From: Ureibacillus terrenus
GTDB taxonomy: Bacteria; Bacillota; Bacilli; Bacillales_A; Planococcaceae
DNA length: 64,000 bases
NCBI RefSeq assembly: GCF_006569205.1
Contig: NZ_VIGD01000002.1
Span: forward strand, 1-64,000
Reading direction: 5' to 3'
Program-made: the position numbers and the translations under genes
In this document: positions 50,112 through 59,388 of the stretch, one piece after another
How positions within the stretch are numbered: the first letter of the stretch is position 1
How the letters are laid out: each line of letters starts with the position of its first letter
The notes under the pieces: model-generated
Databases searched by the model: none
Told to the model about the DNA's origin: nothing
Seen by the model: only the letters and a program-made list of their open reading frames with translations

Positions 50112-51587
50112 ATGGAATTAAAAAACTATATCAATGGCCGATGGATTGATCAGGATTTGGAAAAAGCGGCGGTCATCAATCCTGCAACCGGCGAGGAATT
50201 GGCAAAGGTCCCTCTTTCAACCGAAAATGAAGTGGACGAAGCGGTACGTTCGGCAAAACAGGCGCAGAAAAAATGGGCACTCGTTCCGGCTCCAAAACGG
50301 GCGGAATATTTATATGAAATCGGCAATAAGCTGAAGGAAAAGAAAGAGTATCTTGCTGAAATCCTCACAAAAGAAATGGGAAAGGTGATTGAAGAAGCGC
50401 GGGGCGAAGTGCAGGAAGGCATTGATATGGCTTTTTATATGGCTGGAGAGGGCAGACGGTTATTTGGCGAAACGACACCTTCCGAATTGCCGAATAAGTT
50501 CGCCATGAGCGTCAGAAGCCCTGTAGGGGTTGTCGGCATCATTACACCGTGGAATTTCCCCATTGCCATCGCTTCGTGGAAGTCGTTTCCGGCCATCGTT
50601 GCGGGCAACGCAGTGGTGTGGAAACCTTCCGTAGAAACCCCTCTTATGGCATACGAATTAGGAAAAATCATCGAAGAAGTGGGGCTGCCGGAAGGTGTTT
50701 TTAATATTGTTTTCGGAACGGGTCAGGTTGTTGGAACGGCGCTCATTGAACATCCGGATGTAAAAGTGATTTCTTTCACAGGCTCCAATGAAACGGGACG
50801 CAAAGTGGCAGAGTTGGGCGGCCGGCATTTAAAAAAGGTTTCCCTTGAAATGGGAGGAAAAAATGCCGTCATTGTCATGGATGATGCGGATTTAAATTTG
50901 GCGGTGGAAGGAATTGTTTGGAGCGCTTTTGGAACGACAGGCCAAAGATGCACCGCTTGCAGCCGGGTCATTGTCCATAAAGACGTAAAAAGCGAGCTGG
51001 AGGAGAGGCTTGTTGCTGCCGTAAGCAATTTAACAATCGGCAATGGCCTAGATCCAAATGTGAAAGTGGGGCCGGTGATCAACAGGGCGGCATTGGAAAA
51101 AATTTATCACTATGTCCAAGTTGGCAAAAAGGAAGGAGCAAAGCTGTTAACGGGTGGAGAAATCATTACGACCCCTCCTTTTGATCGGGGCTTCTACTTC
51201 GAGCCTACCATTTTTACCGATGTGAAGCCCGATATGATGATTGCCCAAGAGGAAATTTTTGGACCGGTGCTCAGCATCATCGAAGTGGAAAGTTTGGAAG
51301 AAGCAATCGAAGTAAATAATAGTGTAAAGTATGGATTATCCAGCTCCATTTTCTCGCAGGATGTCAATCGGATATTCCAGGCGCAGCGGGATTTGGATAC
51401 GGGGATTGTATACGTGAATGCAGGAACGATAGGGGCTGAAATCCACTTGCCGTTCGGAGGAACAAAGGGGACAGGAAACGGCCATCGGGATTCCGGCCAG
51501 GCATCGTTGGATGTTTTTACCGAATGGAAAAGTATATATGTGGATTACAGCGGCAAACTTCAGCGGGCACAAATTGATACAAACTGA
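50112..51587 (+). CDS. Aldehyde dehydrogenase, probable 2-aminoadipate-6-semialdehyde dehydrogenase
   Basis: The 491-residue NAD(P)-dependent ALDH starts after AAGGAGGGTGCT. It has the cofactor loop ISFTGSNETGRKVAE, catalytic Glu in LEMGGKN and catalytic Cys in GTTGQRCTACSR, plus PWNFPIAIASWK. The TACSR context and the C-terminal GGTKGTGNGHRDSGQASLDVFTEW segment resemble ALDH7/antiquitin-like enzymes acting on aminoadipate semialdehyde. The adjacent downstream gene encodes a lysine 6-dehydrogenase-like enzyme whose product is exactly that semialdehyde (or its cyclic form), so the pair would convert lysine to 2-aminoadipate. Confidence 0.88.
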   Translation: MELKNYINGRWIDQDLEKAAVINPATGEELAKVPLSTENEVDEAVRSAKQAQKKWALVPAPKRAEYLYEIGNKLKEKKEYLAEILTKEMGKVIEEARGEVQEGIDMAFYMAGEGRRLFGETTPSELPNKFAMSVRSPVGVVGIITPWNFPIAIASWKSFPAIVAGNAVVWKPSVETPLMAYELGKIIEEVGLPEGVFNIVFGTGQVVGTALIEHPDVKVISFTGSNETGRKVAELGGRHLKKVSLEMGGKNAVIVMDDADLNLAVEGIVWSAFGTTGQRCTACSRVIVHKDVKSELEERLVAAVSNLTIGNGLDPNVKVGPVINRAALEKIYHYVQVGKKEGAKLLTGGEIITTPPFDRGFYFEPTIFTDVKPDMMIAQEEIFGPVLSIIEVESLEEAIEVNNSVKYGLSSSIFSQDVNRIFQAQRDLDTGIVYVNAGTIGAEIHLPFGGTKGTGNGHRDSGQASLDVFTEWKSIYVDYSGKLQRAQIDTN

Positions 51588-51612
51588 TTATTAAGTAAAG
51601 GGGATGTTTGGC

Positions 51613-52782
51613 ATGAAAGTAGTAGTGTTAGGTGCAGGACTAATGGGGAAAGAAGTAGCGCGGGATTTAGACAACAGCGATAAAGTGGAAAAAGTATTTT
51701 TGGCGGATTTGGATTTGGCAATTGCGACTGAATTTATACAGGAAGCAAATTTGCAAAAAACGGAAGCGGTGCAATGCGATGCGGAGAACGAGGAGCAATT
51801 GCGCGAAGTGATTGCCAAAGGCGATGTGTGCGTAAATGCGCTGTTTTACAAATATAATGAACAGGTGGCAAAAGCGGCCATTGATGTAGGCGTACATGCC
51901 GTTGATTTAGGCGGACATATCGGAAATATCACGGAAAACGTGCTGAAACTTCATGAACAGGCAAAGGAAAAAAATGTGACGATTATCCCGGATTTAGGTT
52001 TGGCCCCGGGAATGATTAATATTTTAGTGGGTTACGGTGCATCGAAATTGGATAAAGTAGATTCCATCCAGCTGTATGTGGGAGGCATTCCTGTCAAGCC
52101 GGAACCTCCTTTGAATTACACGCGCGTGTTTTCGCTTGAAGGGGTTTTCGATCATTATACGCAGCCTTCAAAAATAATCAGGGATGGACAATTGGTGGAA
52201 GTGGATTCTTTGTCCGGATTAGAGCCGATTTATTTTGAGCAGTTCGGAACACTGGAAGCATTCTATACTTCCGGCGGAACCTCCACACTCTACAAAACAT
52301 TTCCGAATGTCAAAACCCTTGAATATAAGACGGTCCGTTATAAAGGGCATGCGGAACAATTCCGGCTTCTGAGGGAATTGGGATTCTTCGATCAGGATAA
52401 TGTGGTCGAAGTGGACGGAGTGAAAGTGAAAGTGCGCGATGTCGTCCGGGAAGCGTTAAAGAAAAAATTATACTTGGGCAAAAAACAGGACGCTGTTGTC
52501 CTTCGCGCAATCATTGTCGGAGAAAAATCCGGAGAACAAGTCACTTATGAATACGAAACGATTATAAAACGGGAGGAAGACTCGGATGTCACGGCGATGG
52601 CGAAAGCGACTGCCGGTACCGTGGCTTCCGTGGCAATCATGATTGGCGATGGTACAATTTCAAAACGAGGAGTGTATCCGCCGGAAACGATTGTTCCTGG
52701 GAAAGAATATATTGAAAAAATGAATAAACGCGGCGTTGTAATTAAAGAAACATCCCACCGCTCATCCATTGTGAAATGGTGA
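51613..52782 (+). CDS. lysDH: L-lysine 6-dehydrogenase (saccharopine dehydrogenase family)
   Basis: The 389-residue protein is taken from ATG 51613, eight bases after AAAGGGG; ATG 51604 is too close to the site. It has the Rossmann start MKVVVLGAGLMGKEVARDL, VNALFYKYNEQVAKAAID, VDLGGHIGNITENVLKLHE, IPDLGLAPGMINILVGYGAS and YVGGIPVKPEPPLNYTRVFSLEG, closely matching the Geobacillus lysine 6-dehydrogenase pattern. It oxidatively deaminates the lysine epsilon-amino group with NAD. It lies 25 bases after the aldehyde dehydrogenase gene in the same operon. Confidence 0.88.
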   Translation: MKVVVLGAGLMGKEVARDLDNSDKVEKVFLADLDLAIATEFIQEANLQKTEAVQCDAENEEQLREVIAKGDVCVNALFYKYNEQVAKAAIDVGVHAVDLGGHIGNITENVLKLHEQAKEKNVTIIPDLGLAPGMINILVGYGASKLDKVDSIQLYVGGIPVKPEPPLNYTRVFSLEGVFDHYTQPSKIIRDGQLVEVDSLSGLEPIYFEQFGTLEAFYTSGGTSTLYKTFPNVKTLEYKTVRYKGHAEQFRLLRELGFFDQDNVVEVDGVKVKVRDVVREALKKKLYLGKKQDAVVLRAIIVGEKSGEQVTYEYETIIKREEDSDVTAMAKATAGTVASVAIMIGDGTISKRGVYPPETIVPGKEYIEKMNKRGVVIKETSHRSSIVKW

Positions 52783-52808
52783 TGCTTGAGAGATGCCGCG
52801 ATGCAAAA

Positions 52809-52836
52809 ACGTGAAGTGTCAGACTTCACGTTTTTT
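52809..52836 (+). terminator. Terminator of the lysine catabolic operon
   Basis: ACGTGAAGT pairs with ACTTCACGT around GTCAG, followed by TTTTTTATT. Confidence 0.88.
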
Positions 52837-52932
52837 ATTCTTTAAACGGAAAGGCAGTTATCGGACATATATTAAAAGGGGTCCATTTGCACTGGGGAGA
52901 GGTGCAAGTGCACAAGAGGGCTCCATCTGAGA

Positions 52933-53226
52933 TGAAGGAAGCGTAAGCGCCCAAGTTGAGGGGATATCTACCCAAGAAGGAAGCGTAAGTGCCCAAGTTG
53001 AGGCGAAATCTGCCCAAGAATGGAGCATAAGCGCCCAAGTTGAGGGGATATCTGCCCAAGAAGGAAGCACAAGCGCCCGAGCTGGGGCTTCATTTGCCCA
53101 AGAAGGAAGCACAAGCGCCCAAGATGGGGTGTATTCTGCCCAAGAAGGGAACATAAGAGCCCGAGCTGAGGCTTCATCCGCCCAAGAAGGAAATGCAAGA
53201 GTCCAAGAAGGAAACATAAGAGCCTG
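52933..53226. repeat. About seven tandem copies of a 42-bp unit
   Basis: Units begin GCCCAAGAAGGAAGC, continue with a variable middle such as ACAAGCGCCCAAG, and end TTGAGGGGATATCT, CTGGGGCTTCATTT or similar. Copies differ by point changes and the last is truncated. The paired CCCAAG words recur about every 20 bases. Confidence 0.8.
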
Positions 53227-53376
53227 AGCCGGGTTTTTTTGTACAAGCGCCGCTCCATTAGGCGTGTGGGTTTATATCCGCACAAGTGCGCGTTCCAAAA
53301 GCGCAAGAGATCTATCAGTACAAAGGCATCTCCGCAGCACAAACCGAATGCGCTTCCAGAAAGCGGAGCAAATAAA

Positions 53377-53411
53377 AATCCCCCTGCTCCCATTGGCAAG
53401 GGGGATTCATT
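53377..53411 (-). terminator. Terminator of the polysaccharide deacetylase gene
   Basis: AATCCCCC and GGGGGATT form a stem around TGCTCCCATTGGCAA; on the minus strand TTTTTATTT follows. It lies directly past the stop codon at 53414. Confidence 0.85.
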
Positions 53412-53413
53412 TT

Positions 53414-54814
53414 TTATCTGTTATTTTTCGCCAATATTTCGCTTACTGTTACACATTCATAACCTTCCTGCTCCAGATATGTCAGTACACTTTCGAGGCC
53501 GTCAGCAGTGGACTGATGAATATCATGCATCAGGATGATGGCGCCGTCATGCAGTTTGGCTTGAACAAACGGCAATAATTTATTTGGGTCACGATATTTC
53601 CAGTCGTACGTATCGATAGTCCACAGAACGACAGGGATTTCAACCACACTTTCCACCATCCGGTTCGTTGCCCCATAAGGAGGTCTGAACACCGTCGGAT
53701 ATTCCCCGGTTACATCGTGTATCACCTTGCTTGTATGATCGATTTGCCAAGCTGTCTGGGATGTGGTTTGTTTAGTTAAAACGGGATGGTTATATGAATG
53801 GTTGCCAATTTCATGTCCGCGGTTCAGAACTTCAAGCGCGATGTCCCGGTTTTTCTCCACCTGTTTTCCAAGCATGAAGAACGTAGCCTTTGCGTTGTGT
53901 TTTTCGAGTATATCCAGAATCTGTTTTGTTACTTGCGGATGTGGCCCGTCATCAAAAGTTAACGCGACTTTCTTTTTCGGAGTCAAAATCGTTACTTTGC
54001 TTGCTTCCCCGTTTTGGAAATCAGTTGCCAATATCGGATTCAAGAAAGATGTAGGGATGTTGATTACTGCCGAGCCCGCAAGTTCCTGGGCAACTTCCCC
54101 CTGGTTAAAATAAAATGCGATGGAGTCATTCATAATGGCAAACCGGTTTAAATCATCCCAATCGGATAATGCGTCATCAAGTTTTTCTTCCAACAAATCT
54201 TTGCCGTAAGTTTTTTTCAGTTCGGAACGCAAATAGTTTGCGAGCAAATGGAAATATTCAGTATTCTGATTGAGCAATGCGCCGGATTCGACGATGTCCC
54301 CGGTATCTTTATGAAAAACGATCGTTTTGAAGGATTCATGAGAGGAATCTTGATCCAATGATAATCGTTTTTTCAAGACGATTGAGTAATATTGCCGGTT
54401 CCAATCATAAATATCCGTTGAAATGTTTAAATCGCCGCTCGCATGATTGTTGCCCGCTTTGTGCATTTCAACTAATGTATTGATATAATCGTTCTTAACT
54501 TGTTCTATGTATTGATTAATTATTCCATTCACCTGATTGAAAGGTGTTTTTGGATATTCCAAAGAATATGATATTAATTTATTTGCAGATGTTTCCGAAA
54601 TTAATGGAATATCAGCAAACGCTGTGCTTCTTTCTTCAATAAGAGAGGAAGTTTCCACAGGATATTTGGTCGTAGCCGAAACGGTCGGCTGTTGAAACTT
54701 AAAATGTCCTGTCATGAAAGTTGTTATGATAATCATTGTTGTTAAAGTAATAATAGAGCCTATTAAAAGAGAATCTATCCATGCACCACGTTTTGATTTG
54801 CGGCGTCGTTTCAT
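53414..54814 (-). CDS. Membrane-anchored polysaccharide deacetylase (PdaC-like)
   Basis: The 466-residue protein is started at ATG 54814, nine bases after GAGAGGGG. A basic N-terminus and one membrane segment (SLLIGSIITLTTMIIITTF) anchor it outside the cell. Residues about 70-260 resemble the DUF3298/DUF4163-type domain found before NodB domains in PdaC. The NodB domain (about 275-460) has ALTFDDGPHP (catalytic Asp and metal Asp), HSYNHP (two metal His), RPPYG and ILMHDIH. It should deacetylate peptidoglycan sugars and help lysozyme resistance. It is divergent from the ThrE-like genes, with 116 bp between starts. Confidence 0.88.
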   Translation of the reverse strand: MKRRRKSKRGAWIDSLLIGSIITLTTMIIITTFMTGHFKFQQPTVSATTKYPVETSSLIEERSTAFADIPLISETSANKLISYSLEYPKTPFNQVNGIINQYIEQVKNDYINTLVEMHKAGNNHASGDLNISTDIYDWNRQYYSIVLKKRLSLDQDSSHESFKTIVFHKDTGDIVESGALLNQNTEYFHLLANYLRSELKKTYGKDLLEEKLDDALSDWDDLNRFAIMNDSIAFYFNQGEVAQELAGSAVINIPTSFLNPILATDFQNGEASKVTILTPKKKVALTFDDGPHPQVTKQILDILEKHNAKATFFMLGKQVEKNRDIALEVLNRGHEIGNHSYNHPVLTKQTTSQTAWQIDHTSKVIHDVTGEYPTVFRPPYGATNRMVESVVEIPVVLWTIDTYDWKYRDPNKLLPFVQAKLHDGAIILMHDIHQSTADGLESVLTYLEQEGYECVTVSEILAKNNR

Positions 54815-54930
54815 AATTGGCAACCCCTCTCGTAGACATCTTTCTTGAAAAGTTTTTTCAGCCGATTAGAAAGCTTGAGATTTGCCATCCCGTTCGGTAT
54901 GATGGCAAGGAAGAAAAGGAGAATGAGACT

Positions 54931-55680
54931 ATGACAAACGAAAAGAAGGATGAATTGGCGCTTGATTGTCTGCTGCTCGCGGGACAAATTATGATGGAAA
55001 GCGGTGCTGAGACATACCGTGTCGAGGATACGATGCTCAGAATGGCGCGCTCCCAAAATTTAGATGCCCAAAGTTATGTGACGCCAACGGGAATCATTCT
55101 TTCTTTAGGAGAAAAACAAAAAACCAAAATCATCTCTATTTCCAGCAGGATTACAGACTTGTATAAAATTGCCAAGGTAAATGAAGTTTCGAGGAAACTT
55201 ACACTTAAAATAATAACATTAGATGAAGCCTATGACGAGCTGAGATTTATACAAAAAACTAATTATTTTTTGCCAATTTGGTTACAAATTTTTATGTCCG
55301 CGGTATCAAGCGCATGTTTTTTAATTTTGTTTAGAGGAAATTGGACCGATATGCCTGCCGCTTTTTTGGCGGGCGGAGCGGGCTACTTGGCGCTTCTTTT
55401 GATGCAACATTTAACGAAAGTGAAATTTTTCTCCGAGTTTTTCGCTTCTTTTGTCGTGGCCCTGGTTGCATTTTTAGCCGTAACATCCGGTTATGGGAAT
55501 GAACTTGATAAAATCATTATTAGCGGTGTGATGCCGCTTGTTCCGGGAATTTTGATCACCAATGCCGTCCGCGATCTGATGGCCGGCCATTTGACGGCCG
55601 GTATTGCGAAAGGCACGGAAGCCTTTTTAACAGCCTTCGCCATTGGTTCAGGCGTAGCGATTGTCGTGGCAATTCATTAA
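54931..55680 (+). CDS. ThrE-type exporter, large subunit (DUF1212)
   Basis: The 249-residue protein is taken from ATG 54931 after AAAGGAGAATGAG; the upstream frame reaches into the divergent promoter. The N-terminal 110 residues are cytoplasmic with the DUF1212 pattern GQIMMESGAETYRVEDTMLRMA and SYVTPTGIILS, followed by about five membrane segments including ISGVMPLVPGILITNAVRDLM. In corynebacteria both halves form one ThrE threonine/serine exporter; here the second half is the next gene. In B. subtilis the paralogues are named YjjP/YjjB-like. Confidence 0.85.
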   Translation: MTNEKKDELALDCLLLAGQIMMESGAETYRVEDTMLRMARSQNLDAQSYVTPTGIILSLGEKQKTKIISISSRITDLYKIAKVNEVSRKLTLKIITLDEAYDELRFIQKTNYFLPIWLQIFMSAVSSACFLILFRGNWTDMPAAFLAGGAGYLALLLMQHLTKVKFFSEFFASFVVALVAFLAVTSGYGNELDKIIISGVMPLVPGILITNAVRDLMAGHLTAGIAKGTEAFLTAFAIGSGVAIVVAIH

Positions 55681-55692
55681 GGAGAAATGATT

Positions 55693-56172
55693 ATGGAATA
55701 TTTGGTTCAATTAGTCTTTAGTTTTCTCGCAACGGCAAGTCTTTGTGTCATTTTCAACGCACCCGTTAAGGCCATTCCCTATTGCGGATTAGTCGGTGCG
55801 GCTGGATGGATGATCTATTATATCGCTTTGGAAGAGCAATTGGCGGAGGTCATCGCCGCTTTTTTAGGAGCCTTTTTTGTAGCAGTTTGCGCCCAAGGGT
55901 ATGCAAGAAGGCTGAAAACACCGATGATTGTGTTTATTGTTTCAGGCATCATTCCTTTAGTCCCTGGAGGCCTGGCATACAATACGATGCGCTATTTTGT
56001 GGAGCAGAATTATACGTTGGGACTGGAAACCGGAATCCGAGCGTTTTTAATTTCCGGAGCCATTGCCATGGGAATTGTATTTTCTGAAGTCATCTTCCAA
56101 TTATTTGTAAAATTTATGACGAAAGGAAGGACTTCCATGCAATCATTTATTCGAAACAAAAGAAGATTATAA
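55693..56172 (+). CDS. ThrE-type exporter, small subunit (DUF3815)
   Basis: The 159-residue protein is taken from ATG 55693, eight bases after AAGGAG; ATG 55687 lies too close. It has four to five membrane segments and the paired ThrE_2 pattern KTPMIVFIVSGIIPLVPGGLAYNTMR, mirroring the PLVPG motif of the upstream partner. The two proteins are expected to form one threonine/serine (or dicarboxylate) exporter. The genes are 12 bases apart, with a terminator directly after. Confidence 0.85.
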   Translation: MEYLVQLVFSFLATASLCVIFNAPVKAIPYCGLVGAAGWMIYYIALEEQLAEVIAAFLGAFFVAVCAQGYARRLKTPMIVFIVSGIIPLVPGGLAYNTMRYFVEQNYTLGLETGIRAFLISGAIAMGIVFSEVIFQLFVKFMTKGRTSMQSFIRNKRRL

Positions 56173-56174
56173 AA

Positions 56175-56204
56175 GCTGCTCAAGAATGTGAGCAGCCTTT
56201 TTTT
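56175..56204 (+). terminator. Terminator of the ThrE-like genes
   Basis: GCTGCTCA pairs with TGAGCAGC around AGAATG, followed by CTTTTTTT. It may also serve the convergent EAL gene ending at 56208. Confidence 0.88.
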
Positions 56205-56207
56205 GGT

Positions 56208-58220
56208 TTAAGAGGAGATCAGTTGAGGGATTTTTTCGGCCGTGACCGGTTTGCTAATGAAAAATCCCTGGATGGCGTCACATCCATACTGTTTCAATAG
56301 TTGTTTTTGTTCTTCCGTTTCGACGCCTTCCGCAATGACTGTCAAATTCATGGATTTTCCGAAATGGACGATGCCGTTGATTAAACGTTGGGTTTTTTCC
56401 GATTGGGTAAGGGAACGTATATACATTTGGTCGATTTTCAATGTTTGAATCGGCAAAAGCTGCATGTACCGGAAAGATGCATATCCAGTGCCGAAGTCGT
56501 CCAAAACAAAGGTGATGCCTTCCTCTTCCAATGTACGCATTTGTTGAATGATTGATGTTTCCGCTTCGGCTTCCAATGCAAATTTTTCCGTAATTTCGAT
56601 TTGGATGAGATGGGCAGGGCAGCCGGTTTTCATCAATGTTTCCAATATGAATTTCGCCATGTTTTTATCCCTGAATTCCCTTACCGATAAGTTGATGCCC
56701 ACTTTCATTTCGATGCCTTGCTGCTGCCACGCAACCGCCTGGCGACATGCTTCTTCAATGATAAAAGAACCGATCTGGTTAATTAATCCTGTTTCTTCGG
56801 CGATTGGAATCAGCTCGTCCGGACTCACCACGCCGATCTCCTTGTCATCCCAACGGACAAGCGCTTCCACCGCATCAATTTTGCCGGTTTTTAAATCCGC
56901 TTGCGGTTGATACAATACTTTCAAATGATGCTGGTCCAGGGCAGTCAACAACCGCTTTTCAATAATCGATTTGCGGTTCAATTTTTTATGGTCGGCTTCC
57001 GAAAGGGATAAAATGTTATCCCCGCCGGCTTTGCGGACCTGGGCAATCGTTTCAAGGGAAGCGTTCATCAATTGGATGAAGTTTGATTGGTCTTGCGGGG
57101 AGCGGGTGATTCCTCCGCTCACTGTAATCGGCATTGCCCGATTGCCGATGTAGATCGGATTTTGTTTTAAATAAGTCAAAAATCCCTGGATAAACCATTC
57201 GCCAAGAGGCGTAATGACAACGAAATCGCTTTCGTTGATGCGGGCAAGCACACTGTCCTGGAAATAAATTTTTAAGCGCTTGGAAAATTCCAAAATAAAG
57301 TTGTTTTCAATTTCAACGTTATGAAGTTCTTTCAATGTATAGAATTTATCGATGCTTAAATAAACGAAGTAGAAATGTTGCTGCTCGGCGATCATTTCTT
57401 TTACAATTTCTTCTAGGCGGTGGACATTCATTAAACCGGTCTCTGTATCGACATAAGCGATTTTTTCCAGCTTTTGTTGCAATTCTTTTTCATGTGTAAT
57501 ATCTTGCTCAATCAAAATAAAACGATACTGCTGTTCATTGTGGGAATAAGTGGGGATGGCCGTCAAATGCACCCAATAGGTTTCGCCGGTCTTCTTTATT
57601 TTTTGGACATCCCCCTGCCAAATTTTTCCATTGTTTATGGAGTTCCAAATCGTATCGGCGATTTGCCGGCTTTCCTCGTTCTCAGGAAACATCTGCCAGA
57701 AATTTTTTCTTAATACCCGTTTTGGCGTCCATTTGCTTGTTTTTAAAAATAATGGATTGCAATTGATAATGAAGCCCTCATGGTCCAACGTAATCATCAT
57801 AAAAGTTGAAAAAAGGCCGTTTTTTAAATCGTACAGTTCTTGTTCCGATTCTCCAAGAATGGAAAATCGCTCTTCCGGAAGGCAATAAAAAGCGATGCAT
57901 GGTTCATTGTTAATCATGCATGGGATGATGATTAAATCCGCTTTGCTAAGTGTTTCATTTTTGTGCGTTAATTGTATATGATTGATTCGAAAACATTCCT
58001 GAGCATCCAATATGCGCTTCCATGTATTTTCGGATAAAGTAGATAATAATTGTTCCTTTAATGATCCCGGAGTTTGAAAATCCTGTATAGCATAACCGAA
58101 ATACTGTTCACATATGGAATTCCAGATGGCAACTTGACCGTCTTGATTTAATGCAAAAGATGGAAAAGGAGCCTTCAAAAGCAAATTTTCTTCATAACTT
58201 TGCAATATATCAACATTCAT
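56208..58220 (-). CDS. PAS-GGDEF(degenerate)-EAL cyclic-di-GMP phosphodiesterase
   Basis: The 670-residue cytoplasmic protein has two PAS-like domains (residues about 10-120 and 130-245), a GGDEF-like domain (about 255-410) and an EAL domain (about 415-665). The GGDEF active-site loop reads LARINESDFVVITP, so cyclase activity is unlikely. The EAL domain keeps the signature in VEALVRW, NLSVREFRD, QIEITEKFALE and FVLDDFGTGYASF, and QIGSFIIEEAC, consistent with an active phosphodiesterase. PAS domains may bind haem, flavin or small ligands. The start codon at 58220 (MNVDILQSYEENLLL) follows AAGGAGAAGAAAA. Confidence 0.88.
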   Translation of the reverse strand: MNVDILQSYEENLLLKAPFPSFALNQDGQVAIWNSICEQYFGYAIQDFQTPGSLKEQLLSTLSENTWKRILDAQECFRINHIQLTHKNETLSKADLIIIPCMINNEPCIAFYCLPEERFSILGESEQELYDLKNGLFSTFMMITLDHEGFIINCNPLFLKTSKWTPKRVLRKNFWQMFPENEESRQIADTIWNSINNGKIWQGDVQKIKKTGETYWVHLTAIPTYSHNEQQYRFILIEQDITHEKELQQKLEKIAYVDTETGLMNVHRLEEIVKEMIAEQQHFYFVYLSIDKFYTLKELHNVEIENNFILEFSKRLKIYFQDSVLARINESDFVVITPLGEWFIQGFLTYLKQNPIYIGNRAMPITVSGGITRSPQDQSNFIQLMNASLETIAQVRKAGGDNILSLSEADHKKLNRKSIIEKRLLTALDQHHLKVLYQPQADLKTGKIDAVEALVRWDDKEIGVVSPDELIPIAEETGLINQIGSFIIEEACRQAVAWQQQGIEMKVGINLSVREFRDKNMAKFILETLMKTGCPAHLIQIEITEKFALEAEAETSIIQQMRTLEEEGITFVLDDFGTGYASFRYMQLLPIQTLKIDQMYIRSLTQSEKTQRLINGIVHFGKSMNLTVIAEGVETEEQKQLLKQYGCDAIQGFFISKPVTAEKIPQLISS

Positions 58221-58405
58221 GCTATTTTCTTCTCCTTGCGAATCGTTATTTTATACCATGTTCATTATAAATAATTTAAAGGAAATCGTCACCATAGTAA
58301 GTCCATCGTTTTTACAGAAAAATGCGATAACACTACTAATTACCTATTTTGATAGAAAAAAATTACATTCAAACATTTTGTTTAAATAAAAGGAAGTACC
58401 ACGTT

Positions 58406-59320
58406 ATGAAACATTTAAAGGGAATCAGTTTCATCGTTCTCGGTGCAATGCTTTGGGGAACGACAGGTCCATTGACGGAATGGGTTTTGAAAACCACGGG
58501 CATGACGGTGGGCTTTTTGCTCACTTTAAGGCTGCTCGCAGCAGGGATTTCCATTTTGGCTTTTTTGCAAATGACAAAAAAACCGATATTCGATCTTTGG
58601 AAGACGAAATATTGGAGCCGCCAGATTGTGGTTTACAGCATACTTGGCATGCTGGGGCTGCAATATTCTTTTACGACGACAATCCATGTGAGCAATGCGG
58701 TGTTTGCGACGTTATTGCAGTTTTTGGGACCGATATTTATCGTTGCCTATACGTCCTTGAAAGTCCGGATGTGGCCTCCCGGATACCAGGTGCTGGGGAT
58801 TATCGGTACGCTGCTGGGCCTGTTTTTATTGTTGACAAATGCCAGATTTGAAGGGCTGTTAGTGGGCGGCGAAGCGCTCTTTTGGGGGTTCATATTAGGG
58901 ATTACTTTTGCCATATATACTTTGTATCCCGCACGGCTGATGGCCGAATGGGGAGTGCTGCTTGTCGTCGGGTGGGGAATGTTGGTCGGCGGCATTGTAT
59001 TGGGGATTGCCACATTCATTTGGAAAAGCAAGGAATGGCTTCTGCTTTTGGATTTCAAAATATTTTTGATTATGGCCGCTATCATATTCTTCAGTACCTT
59101 AGCCTTTGTTTTGTTCTTAAGCAGCATGAAATACATCAGTCCCGTTTTAACGAGCGTTTTGTCGACAATGGAGCCGTTGACGACCATGGTCATTTCATGG
59201 ATGGTTTTTTCCACTTCCTTCGGTTTTTGGCAAATCATCGGAATTGTTTTGATGTTGACGAGTGTAACCTGGATTTCCGTGGCGAGTGAAAAAGCGGAAA
59301 ATACAATAAAGGGGAAATGA
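58406..59320 (+). CDS. EamA-family (DMT) transporter
   Basis: The 304-residue membrane protein is started at ATG 58406 after AAAGGAAG. It has ten membrane segments in two EamA repeats: ISFIVLGAMLWGTTGPLTEWVL at the start of repeat 1 and GEALFWGFILGITFAIYTLYPARL opening repeat 2, then TSVLSTMEPLTTMVISWMVF. It resembles YicL-like carboxylate or amino-acid derivative exporters and is distinct from the EamA gene at 43248. It has no obvious operon partner. Confidence 0.88.
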   Translation: MKHLKGISFIVLGAMLWGTTGPLTEWVLKTTGMTVGFLLTLRLLAAGISILAFLQMTKKPIFDLWKTKYWSRQIVVYSILGMLGLQYSFTTTIHVSNAVFATLLQFLGPIFIVAYTSLKVRMWPPGYQVLGIIGTLLGLFLLLTNARFEGLLVGGEALFWGFILGITFAIYTLYPARLMAEWGVLLVVGWGMLVGGIVLGIATFIWKSKEWLLLLDFKIFLIMAAIIFFSTLAFVLFLSSMKYISPVLTSVLSTMEPLTTMVISWMVFSTSFGFWQIIGIVLMLTSVTWISVASEKAENTIKGK

Positions 59321-59388
59321 CTACATATTATAGATATTAATTATTTTATCCGTTTAGGGAGTAGAGTGTAAAAGATTGGGGTGGGTTT

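Larger units (their letters stand above)
52837..53413. other. Intergenic region with tandem repeats
   Basis: The stretch is filled mainly by 42-bp tandem repeats (52933-53226) and their degenerate flanks. Because 42 is a multiple of three, several frames stay open (for example PSWADIPSTWALTL-type repeats on the minus strand), but none has a ribosome site with a matching start, so I call no gene. A terminator for the deacetylase gene lies at its right end. Confidence 0.6.

Noticed and set aside
52858..53399. Minus-strand proteins with PSWADIPSTWAL or LCFLLGQ repeats
   Set aside because: They are products of a 42-bp tandem repeat open in several frames; no start with a ribosome site was found.
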